Shown: in pieces, positions 50,821 to 62,800 of the stretch
Layout: each line of letters opens with the position of its first letter
How positions within the stretch are numbered: position 1 is the first letter of the stretch
Source: Gorsachius magnificus
Lineage: Eukaryota > Chordata > Aves > Pelecaniformes > Ardeidae
Assembly: GCA_034008185.1 (NCBI GenBank)
Contig: CM067081.1
Location: 82,480,765-82,544,764, forward strand
Length of the DNA: 64,000 bases
Direction of reading: 5' to 3'
The notes under the pieces: model-generated
Database searches by the model: none
What the model saw: the letters and a program-made list of their open reading frames with translations, nothing else
What the model was told of the DNA's origin: nothing
Position numbers and translations under genes: made by a program

Positions 50821-53800
50821 CTGATTTTATCTTAAAACAGGTCAGAAAATCTGGGGAAATGCTTTTGTTGAGAATGTTTAGTGTAATTTGGAGCGAAATT
50901 CTCATGCATGTTACTGGGTTATAATTTCTTAAACATTTGCAAAATAAACCCTTGTGTTCTCCTGTGTTACTTGCGGAAAAACCTGTCAGCATTCAATGGC
51001 AGCACCTAAACCACAAGAGTCTTCATCCACTCGGTAGGGAATGGACTTGGCAGTATTTCTCAAAGAATTACTTTGTTTCAGTTGTAAGGGGGAACATACT
51101 ATAAGATCCAGTGAGATAATCCACTCTCACCTGGAAGATTGTGCTTAGTTTCAGGTACTGTTTTTAGGAAAAAAAACTGGAGGAGAGAAAAAACTTCTGC
51201 ATGCTGGTGAATTAGAATATTTGGGAACTGATGAAAAGAAAGGGACTTTCTTAGAGGTATACAAACCTAAATTTTCATGTGAAGTAAAGTGGGGAATTGT
51301 TGGGGGTTTTTTTAGCCTTATTTAACTCAAAGACTTCTAGAGCACTTTTTTTAAAAAAAAAAAAAAAAAGGCAAAATGGACTTGAGAGAGAGGTTTTATA
51401 GAAGAGTATATTTAACAAAAATGACCTCCCGTTCAGTAGTTACGCTCTTTGCAAGCCTTAGATGCCATTAAGAGTCAGATCCTTCTGGAACTTTATAGTT
51501 TGATCTAGCATAAAAGGTATTAGAATATACATTTTTTGCAATACGTAATTTAACTTCCAGCTGATGAAATTAGGCAAAAAGGTTGAAAGGTCGGTCTACT
51601 ACAGATTTCAGCTATGTTTGGCCTTAGTATGAATGCGTGGATGAGGTATCGTGGGGAAAAATCTTTAAAACACTTACGTGTTTTTCTGTTTGGGGGTGTA
51701 ACATATTACTGTGGCAAAGAAAGTGTAAGCCTTGCAGTTTTCATATGCTTCATTGGGAAAAGTGTCTTCTCATCCACAGCTGCACAGGCTGCAGTGCGTA
51801 ACACTTAATTCTTAATATAAACTGTAATTTAGAAGGGTTTACAGACTGTAGCGGTCTGTATATGTTGGTAAAACCAAAATTGAATTTTATCACCATTTTT
51901 CTGCTCAGGGAGGGTGAACAGTAAATAAGGCGTTGAGAATCTGGAAGACATGCTGTTGGTTGGCTGGTAAGTGTCTGTTGGTAAATTATATTACAATGAC
52001 TTATGTTTAGATTTCTCCAAGATTTTTTCTGTAGCTTGAATGTTCATTTATCTACAAGAACTATGGAATAAATCAAAAAGCCATGGAGGGCAAGAGGTAA
52101 GCCACCTAACTCTGGAGTGTCCCTACATTTGCTATTCGGTATGTAAAAGTGAGCTGTTGTTAGCGAGTTTCACATACGTTAAGTTGCCATCTGGGCGAGT
52201 TTATAAGCAGCGTTTCTGGAGCTCTCTACAGACTATGCAGAATCATTTGCTTTTGAACAAATCTTTCCAGAAACTAAACTGGCTGTATGCCAAATAGGTC
52301 TTGATAGGTCGTGAGGCAAGTGTGTAGGTGAACTCGAGAGCCCGTTTGCCATGACGTGATATCTTCTAAAATTTTGGTGACTTCCTAAGCTTCAGAAGAG
52401 TCAAGTAATTTTGTTATCACAAAAAAGCATCTTGAAGTATGAGAATTTACACCGTGTTCCTGGGGTTGAGTGTTCCAGACCAGTTCATGTTGGCTAACGC
52501 AAAATGCCAGATGTCCCTCACGAGCAGATCTGGGAAACGTTTGGCGGTAGCTGTTAGAAAATATTATCAGGCACAGTGGTGTTGCAGAATTTCTGCCCTT
52601 CTTTGCCGCTTGTGTGTTTCGCATCCCCTCTGAAGGCTAGAGGTCTGAGCCAACGTCTGTCGCTCCTGACTACCAGGCATTAGGATATTCCAGGGAGAAA
52701 GAATTTAGTTGCAAATGTAAGAATGAAAATGGAGCTGTGAAGAATGTAATGTCTGACTTAAGTAGTTATAATTAGCTGGGGCACTTGCCTAGGAAAGGGA
52801 GCCCTTGGTTTCAAGCCCCTTTTCCTGGGTTTAGCTGTGGCCTCTCTTCTCGCATTCTAACACAGTCATGCAGAGCAGAGACGGGGTTTAGGGCTTCCAA
52901 CAGTCAGCAGCTTCTGCAGCTTCTCTCCAGCACTGCCTCTATCAACAATTCCCAAGTCGTTCTCTTGGACAAAGGTGCCTAAATTATGTTCCTCCCTCCC
53001 TTCCTCAACCTTTGTCTCTGTCTACTCCCACTTTGCAGCATATATCCCATGTGTTCCAGAGAAAACCATGGGTGATTTTACTTGCTCTCTTCCTATCCAG
53101 ACTTAACATTTGCCCAAATATGTTTATTAGAGGATAGTCACAAATTTCCCTTTTTTTTGTAAAATAAAGCCAGATGAAGTGTTCCAAATCCAGCAAGACT
53201 CCAAAGAACATATATTTTTGACAGCTTCTACCAAAACGACTTAAGAAGGCTACGCTACTGGCAACTATGGTTTTCTCAAAATAAGCCTCCACTGCAGTAC
53301 AAAATTATGCTGGAAAAGTAAGCTACCGTGCAGTTGGTTTTTCCTCCCCTTCAGTTTCCTCTTGTTCTTTGAAGTCAAAGTTGATACAGGTAAATAACCT
53401 AAGTTTTTGGTTTTATTATGAAAATAAACTAAAAATGATGAAAATGCATTCTGAGCTTGAATATGAAGGCCTCTTATGCCAGACATATCCAAATATGAAC
53501 CTTTAACATTACTGCTTTTTTTCCTCATGGAAGGTGCCGGGCTGTTTGTTCTGTAACATGTGATGGTGTTCCAGAGCTAAAATTAACATTAGGATGGGTT
53601 TAAAGAATTTGCTTGAAGCTATTTTTGTGCTGTACTTGCAAGTTGAGTACTTGGTCTTTTGTGTTGAGCAGTGAAATAAGATAAATCACTCTCATGAATA
53701 CTGATCGGGGTTGTTTCTATAATGGTTCCACCGCAGCGAGCAGTAACGTGCAGGTCGTGAGTGCTTTCTTTACAGCTCTGTGTTTTGTTTTTTTGGGATG

Positions 53801-55870
53801 GGGAACTGCAAACAGCGCTGTGGTGGCTGTGTTCAGGTGGTCTCCGTGTCACCCTACCGTGGTTGTGCTGTATGCTTGTAAAGCCAGAAGAGGGAGCACA
53901 AATGAAGACCTTGTTTCTAAGGAAGGTGCAATGGTTAAATCCATGAGGCTGATCTGGAGCCATGGAAATCCTGAGGTCGCACACGTGAAGTCAGGGTGCC
54001 TTACTCTGTTAGACGTGTGTGTGTAAGGAGTGGGAAATAATGAGCCTGGTGCTGGCTTGGAACGAGTGGAAAGGGGCCCAGTGGAAGAAGCAAAAAGACT
54101 AGGAAAAACTGCGCTTGGCATGAGAACTTTTAAAGCAAAAGCAAATTATTATGTCTTAAATGGTTTACTAAACCTGTTATTTGATGTTAAATCCTGTGTA
54201 TTTGGTTTGTAAGATCAGCAGTGTTTCTCATGAATCGAGAATGATTTGTGTGTCATCGTGCAGACCAAATACCTTGGACATGTGAGACCTTTATACTTCC
54301 TAGAGCTTATACAAATGTGGTTTATTAAATATAGCTGTTGGGTCTTATTGTAGATCCTATAGCATGTTTGTAAGGGCTTTTTTGTTCTTGTAAGCAGGCT
54401 GATTTTTAGGGTTGCTAATTTTCAAACATATATATTTATATGTACTTTTGCAAATTATGTATTTTCTTATGATCATTGTGCGATGAGCATAGGTTGTATC
54501 GAAATTTATCACTAATGACAAATATGTAAGGACACTGAGGTGTTGATTAAACTTTGCAAATTGATCTCCTTGATGTAGGCAGTTGGTATTCTGGTCGCAA
54601 AGACCTGTTGACAGTTACACAAACTGCTTTGTAGTCAGTTTAGGAGACCTTTCAAGAGTGTAGTCTTCTCCTAAGTGTTTTCTGAGACTTTCAACTTCGG
54701 CTACATTAGCTTATTCAACGAGTGTGATATAGTGGAATGGTATTTTGGAAGGAATAATCAAAAAAGCAAAACTGCGATCTTATTAGCCTCTTGCATTCTT
54801 TGTTTTTTGTTTTTTTTTTTTGTTCATTGTTGGGGTAGAACTCCAGATTTCACGTCTGCAGCTATTTTCTCTATTACCTTAGATGTGCCATTTCCAATGT
54901 TACGCTCATAGACTTAACAAGCTAATCTGGGAGACTAAAGCAAAACTGTCATTTTGAAGCTACTCAGATGAAGGCTCTTTGAAATCAGTTTAGAAAGCTC
55001 CAAGACTATTTTTGTTCCCTTTTTAATTTTTAGAGAAGATGTGTTGACATGTTATGCCATTAGTGGTCCCTAGAAGGGATGTTATGGAAAGGTTGCCTCT
55101 CACGAGTCCACTGGAGGTTAGACCCCAAATGGACATGTTTTATATTTAGGAACTATGCCAGTCTGCAGACAGACTAGTGATGACTTAAGGATGTCCCTTG
55201 TCCTGAGACATATTTTTCTTAAACTGTAGAATACTGAATTTGGTGAAAGTATTCTTTAGTGCTTAAGTGAGGAAAGATGATCCATTAGAACTGCAGTCCA
55301 TGCCGACATTGCATGATATAGCAGAAAGGCACCATTAAATTAGGATTGCTAGAATAATTCTTGTCTCTTCATACAGCTTGCTTGCTGTCACTCACAGAAG
55401 CTTCCAGGACTGCAAAGTATTTACATGTGTTGTGCTCTATAGAAGCTGCCCTCCTACAGTGTGATCGTCTCCTCTTCCTGTCTACTTGGGTTGCTCTGGT
55501 AGAGATTGAGGAAGTGATTGAAGCATAAATGTGAAACCATTTCTGTTTGTTTTCCACTTTTCCCTTGAAGAGGACTGAGGCTATGAAAGATCTGTGGTGG
55601 GCTGCCAAGTGATGTATTAGGGGGCCAAGGAGGTATGATGGGCTGCTCCTCCCTCAGGATTCCTATATCTCATGGCCCTTGTTCTATAAGCACTTTGAGG
55701 TCCCCATGTCAGAAAGTATTTGAGCATCCCTATAGCAAGATAGTGCTGAGCTAATGACAACAAATGGTGGTGACACAGGTTAATTTCACATTCTTTAGCA
55801 AATAGATGAAATATGTTACAAATCAGGTTATTGTCACACTGGCTGTGTTCATACTATGTATCATGCTTTA

Positions 55871-56012
55871 GAGTCATAGAATAGTTTGGGTTGGAAGGGA
55901 TCTTTAAAGGTCATCTAGTCCACCCCTGGCCCTGCAATGAGCAGGGACCTCTTCAACTGGATCAGATTGCTCAGAGCCCCAAACAACCTGACCTTGAACG
56001 TTTTCCAGAATG
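55871..56012 (-). mobile_element. CR1 LINE fragment, 3' end (about 140 bp)
   Basis: The + strand begins GAGTCATAGAATAGTTTGGG and continues with the CR1 3'-end blocks GGTTGGAAGGGATC, TCATCTAGTCCACCCCTGG, GCAGGGACCTCTTCAACTGG and CAACCTGACCTTGAACGTTT. It is truncated sooner than the copy at 39.2 kb. Minus-strand orientation is inferred from the terminus at the left. It is non-coding and intronic. Confidence 0.92.
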
Positions 56013-56510
56013 TTGTTAGAAGATTCGGAAGACAGCTTTCAAGTATGTGCAACATGATAGTACCTTCAAAGTGCTAATTTACATGTAACTGTAGTCAGGT
56101 ACTAAAATGTTTTGTTTATGAGAATTTATAACTGTCAAGGTTGGTTGGATTAGAAGGGATAATCAATGGACTGACAGCTTTAGAATGAGCTTTGGCTCCC
56201 ATTAGGACACAATGCAGTTGCAGCTCCAAGTTCTTCTTGAGGGATCTTGGAGAAAAATCCTGGTGTTTCTGAAGCCAAAAGGTAAGAATGATGCATGACG
56301 GAGGGATTAGATCTTCTACGCCCTTTTCCCCTTTTCTTTCCAGTGTTTCCTGAGAGAAGAGGGTTATCAGTCATCTTGTTCTTAAGGCATCTGAGTCAGG
56401 ATTCTCTGAGGAATAGCAGGTTGTGTGGATAATGCAACTACTCTTGCAGCTCTGAGTGTAGGAGCTAATCCTGTGAACTTTTGTTGTCTCTGCTTGAATA
56501 CATATTGATT

Positions 56511-56554
56511 TGAAGGGGTTGTGGAAGCTGACTGAAGGGGTTGTAGAAGTTGAC
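56511..56554. repeat. Tandem duplication, 22-bp unit
   Basis: Two head-to-tail copies of a 22-bp unit beginning TGAAGGGGTTGT and ending TTGAC or CTGAC differ at two positions. Intronic. Confidence 0.9.
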
Positions 56555-58677
56555 TAAACTGTAAACTAGGAACATACTACCTGAACAGGGAAAAAGGTGT
56601 GCAGTGTAATATCTGGGGAATGTGTTCATGCTCTTTCCTGTCTCAATTTATTCCATTAATCTGCTGGCAAGCTTGTACCTGTTTGTTTCGATGGCCTCTA
56701 TTCACCACCTCCTGTTTTTAAATGGCAGGCTCTTGGATTTCTCTAAAGATCAGCATGTAGGTAAGTTCAGCTGTTCTAGAGTCACTGCCTTTATATTATA
56801 TGTTTGATAAAATAGGTCTAACCCAGTGAGCAAGTTAACACAAAATTAAGTGATTGCTGGACATGATCTTCCAGTTGCAGCTGAAGAAGGCACTGCTGCC
56901 TGTACGGTCCCAAATTGCTCAAGGTTGTTGGGCCCTTATAATCAGTAACAGTCACTTGTGTGCCTGTTCTCTTTGTCCTCTGTAGGTCAAAATGACCTGG
57001 GTCATTGTACACCGTTTGAAAAGTAAGTCTTTTCTTTCTTAATTACTACAGTGAGCCAGCAGACTTGGAGGGATATTTTAGAGAATGAGGATGCAGGAAG
57101 ATGTGGTAAGATTTTGTAGATCTCCTTTGCAGAGACAGATCTGGTAGGATCATGTAGGGAAGGAATGAGTTGGATTGTTGTTCTCCTCGGCTGGTGCAGC
57201 TTGAAGCCAAAGAAGAGCTTTTGTCTGCAGTCCTGCTGTAGGCTAGTAAAGCAGCACTATTGTTTTAATAAAATGGTTTGCCTGGGAATTTGCAGCATTG
57301 CTTTACTTTCATTCTCATCTTCACACAAGAACAGCCAAGCTTACGTGCTCTCAATTTAAATTCTGCGTTTTCTTCATCTCTGAGTTGGAAGTAGAATGTG
57401 TGCCTTAAGCATCCATTCTTTGCTGCTCAATCTTATTTTGCAGAATTAATATCACTTAGCTAAAAATGATTCAGACCCTGCCTGGAAAAATAGCTTTACA
57501 TTCTGAAAAAGGCCAGGAGTCCACTGGAGATCTTGATGAAAGAGCAACGGGGGAAAGTGTACTGGAGACAATAGAAAAGGCATTAATATAGTGCATGCAG
57601 AAAATCCTGTGGTTTATATGGATTAGTATTCAAGGCACAATTTGCAGTGTCTTTCTTTTTTGATCCTGAATATATATAGTAGCAACATCAGCTATAAGCA
57701 CGGAGAAATTGGAGTTAAGACTGAATTAGTAAGATGGCTGAGGAGGATAGAGCAGAGCAAGTGGAAATGCTGAATTAGAGGAAAATGACCAGTGGGAAGA
57801 AAAATGAAATCACTTATCCTTAGAAAGAATATACCTGTTCTTCTCTTGCTTTGTACTCACTGGTAGCAGCCTCTTAAAAGTAACTGCTGTAAACCACCTG
57901 AGCTGCAATAGGTTATGCTAAATTGCTCCAGGTTTTACAAACCTTTCTGGTGAGATCTTGCCTCAGATGCTTTCCTAGGCAGAGTACTGGTGAGATGTGC
58001 TTGTTTGTACGCATTTTTACTACCACTTTAAAAAGAAATGTTGGCAAGCACTGAAAGAAGACTAATTACAGCTTTGCAGTGGAGATCTTATTACGGTTGT
58101 GGATGACATTGCCTTTTGTTTTTGGAGCAAAAAATAGAAATTAGTGTGAAACTGTTAAGCAGGAAGCAGGGACTGCATTGTGGCAATGGCTCTTAAATTA
58201 TTACTTCAAGAATGTCACTTGCTGGTGATTCAGGATACAGCGATGACAGGGGAGGGTTATTCCAGATGGATGCAAAGATTAAACAGCATGCAGAAGAAAT
58301 GAGAGAAATAAATGCGTGTTGGGGAGAGAAATAGCAGGGACAGAATGAGTGTTTAAAAAGAATGAGATAAAAATCAACCCGTTCCTCAGTTTTGAGGCCA
58401 AGTTGGCACCCTTTTGACTCATTAAACTGTTCTTTTGAATCCAGAAATTGGCTCTGCAAAATGTCACCTCATCAAACAGCAAAGGGACCTTAAGAGAGGG
58501 GGTCAAGGCCAACAAATTAGAAGCAAAAGCTCTAGCTATTTTAGTTCTGCCCATTCAGTGTAGCTTTAAGTTGGAGACTTAATTAACCATCTTTGTGTTT
58601 GCTGACATTTGTATATATGCTTTATTTCCAGTCTTACTCGGCATCAAGCAGGATGGTCATTTAATCTTAATGTATAC

Positions 58678-59260
58678 AGAATCACGGAATGGTCGAGGCT
58701 GGAAGGGTACTTCTGGAGGTCATCAGGTCCAGCCCTCTTCTTGGAGCAGGGTGAGCGCACAGTAGGTTCCTCAGGACCATGCCCGTGCCCAGTTGGGCTT
58801 AAAATATCTCCAAGGGTAGAGACTCCACAAACTCTGTGGGCAACCTGAGCCAGTGTTCAGGCGCCGTCGTTGTAAGAAAATATTTTTTTTTTGTGCCAGT
58901 GAAATTTCCTGTAGTTAAAGCTGTGCCCCTTGCCCTGTCACTGGGCACCACTGAGGAAAGCCTGGCTCTGTCATCTTTACTGTCCCCATCTGGTATTTAT
59001 ACACATGGATATGCCCCCTTGAGCCTTCTCCTCTCCAGGCTGAGCAGTCCCAGCTCTCTTGGCCTCTCCTTGTTTGTCAGATGCTCTTAATCACCTTTGT
59101 GGTCCTTTGCTGGATACAGTATGCCTGTATCTCTTTTGTTCTGGGGAGCCAAGAATTGGACCCAGCTCTCCAGGTGTGCCTCACCAGGGCCAAATGTCAG
59201 GTCTCGAAAATGTCAGGTCTCGATCCCCTCCCTCGATCTGCTGGTGTCAGTCTTCCTAAT
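58678..59260 (-). mobile_element. CR1 LINE fragment, 3' region (about 580 bp)
   Basis: The + strand starts AGAATCACGGAATGG and runs through CR1 blocks GGCTGGAAGGGTACTTCTGG, CATCAGGTCCAGCC, CTGTCACTGGGCACCACTGA, GAGCCTTCTCCTCTCCAGGC and CAGCTCTCCAGGTGTGCCTC to CCCTCGATCTGCTGGTGTCA. This places the 3' end at the left, so the element is on the minus strand. It is the longest of the three intronic CR1 fragments. It contains a T run at about 58883-58892 and a 16-base tandem duplication at 59192-59222. No intact ORF remains. Confidence 0.9.
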
Positions 59261-59832
59261 TTAACTTGAATGTAGGCATTTCTGTAAACTGAGGTATTTT
59301 ATGAGCCACTCCAGTGCTTCTTGACAGCTTTCACCTCAGAGCTGTCATGCCATAAACCTGGTGGCGCTGTGCGAGCCACCAATTTCCTTTGGGTTGTCCT
59401 GCTGCTCTCATGCCATGTGTTGACTCTTCAGGTAGCTTGAAAGAAAGCAGCATCTTGGGGTTTCAGCTTTTCCGTGTGCTCCGCTGCCTACGGGGCAACT
59501 GCAGGATTTGGATCCGTTCTTTGGAAGGGGGTGCTGGAGGGTGTGAAGTGGGGGGATGTCAGGGAGCTGGGGGAGGTGATGCAGGTCAGCACAGGTGACA
59601 GTGCTGTGGAGGGAAGGATTGGCCTGGCTTTGCTATTTAAAATTCTAATGGCCTGTGAACAAACCTTTACTTGTCTCAAAGTACTTGGGAAAGACTTGAA
59701 AAATGCTTATTAATTTGTAATTTATTGCAGTATCGATGCTTGCATCCTAAGTCACATCCTAGGAATGTTCCTCTGGGCCAGACCAGTCCATTAACTTGTA
59801 GTATATTTGCTATAGGCTACTGTGGCTTTTTG

Positions 59833-59859
<27 letters not shown>
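59833..59859. repeat. Poly-T tract (about T27)
   Basis: Preceded by CTTTTTG and followed by AATTTTTATTC. Intronic, sense-strand T as for the other long runs. Confidence 0.95.
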
Positions 59860-59864
<5 letters not shown>

Positions 59865-62800
59865 TTATTCATAGCTGGTATACTTTTCCTCTTTACTCCC
59901 ATCTTCATTGGACTTAACAATGTATTTTTGTCTTATTTTGATTTTTCTTTCTATCAGTTGGAGTTCTGTTCCTTTGTGTTAAATCCAGCCCAGAATAAAA
60001 ATCCACCTGGGAAATAGTTGAGGGGTTTACAGAACTTATCACTCAGGTTTGCTTAGAATTGGGAGTTGGGTAAGAAATTTGTCCAAAACATTTGTTTTTG
60101 CATCTGGAAGTGAAAGATCCTTCTGTCACTCCTTTCCGGGTTTACCAAAGGATCTATGTGTGTGATAGTTGCCAAATGCTTACATTATGATGTTGGTGAT
60201 CTAAATCAGGGAAAGAAATATTACTATTAATGAATTAGCAAAGATTATTATGGGAAGAAAGTGGTGGATTTTTTTTTTTTAAATCTGTGTAAATTCTGTA
60301 GGAACTACTGAACTTGTAAAATCTTGGCTCACTAACATAATTAGGAAATCTAACATATTTCAGTGGAAATTTAAGAAAAGCAGTTTATTAAGGCATGTAC
60401 ACTTTGATAAAAATAGGTTTTACTTTTCCCCTTGTAATCTGCCTCTGTGCTTACACTGATATTGGCAATTTGAGAAATAACTAGGAATTTCAGGAGAAAG
60501 CCTGTGATATTTAAGCTCCATCATACGGTCCTTCAACAACTTTGTCAGTCTGAGTTAATCAGTTGTAGATTTGTTCTTTGGCTCACAGTTAAAATGAGTT
60601 AATGAAATATGAATATTTTGGTTTGCTGTAGTTGAGGTTCTTGTATATTATATCAGCATCTTAAAATATTAGGATTGCCTTTACAATTAAAATGAAGGTG
60701 TCACCTTAGCATAGGAGAAACCTGACAGAAAACTTGTTAAAATGATACGAGATCTGATAGCCTTGTTGAGGGTCACTAGAAGAGCACAGTTTTGGCTGCA
60801 TTAACTAAGTCTTGGTAGAAATGAGCACAAATGCATTAAGAATGTGATATGATGAACCATTTTGGCAAAAAGATCTGTCTAATAATGCTAGCAACTTTTG
60901 TATCTAACACAAGAAACTCAGACTGATACAAAATAGGAGATCTCATACTGGTACATAATACAGCCTTAGCCTCTTCTTTTATCCGAAGACAGGAAGCATT
61001 TGGCAAAGGTCATCAAGTCTGTAGTATAAAATATCTAGCACTTCTTTTCATAAGTTAATGTCATTATGTTATTTCCTCACATCTTAAATATTACACTCAA
61101 TGTGTTTGAAATGTTATGTGTTTTTTTTTTTTTTACTTTTTAAAGAATCATTTTTGCAATAAGAAAAAAAAATGACTTGGTAGGGAAACCTGGAAGTGCT
61201 GTATAAGAATGTCCTTTTTTTTTTTTTGTAACTATTAAAAACATTTTTTGCAGTGCTCAGTGAAAACTAGAGTTACTCTGAATGAGGACTGAGCGATTTC
61301 TGCCTGTGTTATGTCAAAACTGGCAGATAACAGTGCAGAGCAAAATGCTGACAGAGCAACTTTGTCTTGCACAGTCTTTGGGCTTTTTCTGTTGTGGGGT
61401 TTGGGTTTTTTTTTTTCATTGCATTCCTGTATTTCTGTGTGCACAGGTGGGATAGTGCTCTGACAAAGATCAGCTGCTCAATATTTTATTTTTGCCCCAT
61501 GCCACCTCTGGTTCATATTAGCTGTATCTATATTCAGCATGCGCAGAATTGCATGTTTCCTCAAAGCTGCTCTGTGGCACCGTTATCATTGTATCTCCAT
61601 ACTTAAAGCTATAATGGATTTGTTTTACACTGCTGCTGTAAGATTAGGCAGCTTTTTATTATCTGTTTACAGAAGGGGAATTGAGGTATGAAATGATTAA
61701 AGCTAAACCAGTTGAACGTCTAGGTCTTCACATGTAATATGGGACACGTAGATCTGATTTTTTCATGCTGCTGGACCTTTTTGTAGCCCTCTCCAAATAA
61801 TGAGGACAAACCTGTTGTGGTTTTTTTTTTTTTTCCCCTCAAGTCTGATCTGAAATTTGTTAAAAAGATTTATTTTCCATTATCGTAGGCAAATGCCAGA
61901 ATCATCCTTTCTGCCAGAGATGTCTTTGTGCCAGTGTTTGGCCATCTTCCATTTATGTGGTCAGCACGTTGTTACCTCTGTATTAGTTGCAACTGCTTAG
62001 CACTTCTGCAAGAAAAAGCCTCAATTCAGCAAGCCTCACAGCTGTAGTTTGTAGACACTTTGGCTTAAGTGATTTGGGAGATCCTGTATAGTAGTTTCCT
62101 GTCCATCTGGGAAATGCTGGCATTTCATATTTTGTACAGTACTGTACAGTTATTGTATATATATTCCTTGTTCTGGGTGGTTGGTTTGTTTATGTTATTA
62201 AACACATCATCCATTATATGAAATAACAGTGATCTTTTCGTGTGCCATATATTGAATGTTAAGATCCAAAATTTCAGCAGTTGTCTGTTACTTTCTGTAT
62301 CTATGATTGAGATAGAAAAATGTAGGAGCCTGGTGGACTTCACAGCTGTTCCCAATTGCATCTTTTGACTCCAGGCTTCTTCCAGCTTTAGTTTACTTCC
62401 AGCTTCTACCACTACTAGAGTTCTTCCGTCCCATCCTTCCCCCTCGGTGCAGGTATCTGTTTCCCTGACACTTCCATGCTACTTTTCTCTACCCCCCATT
62501 TGTGTTGGCTGCCACTACCATTTTGTCTCATCTCTGCCTGCCGGCGAGCCGCTGTTGAAGCGCTGTGTGCTCAGTTCTTGTGCCATTCGCTGTGACGGCT
62601 CCTGGTCAAGAGGATGGGTAACCACAAGTCAAACCCCGCTCAGCTGCTTCAGCTGTACAGGTGGAGCACCCTCAGCGGCTCTCCGGCCCAGGGCATGCTT
62701 TCTGCAGCAGACGCACAGGCGGCAAGTGAGGAAGGGTATGAGAGTTCCCTTCATTTGCAGTCAGGAGAAAATAGTGCTGCAGGCCTCACCCCAAAGATGC

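Noticed and set aside
58609..59269. Open frames on + at 58.6-59.3 kb
   Set aside because: They are antisense readings of the minus-strand CR1 fragment.
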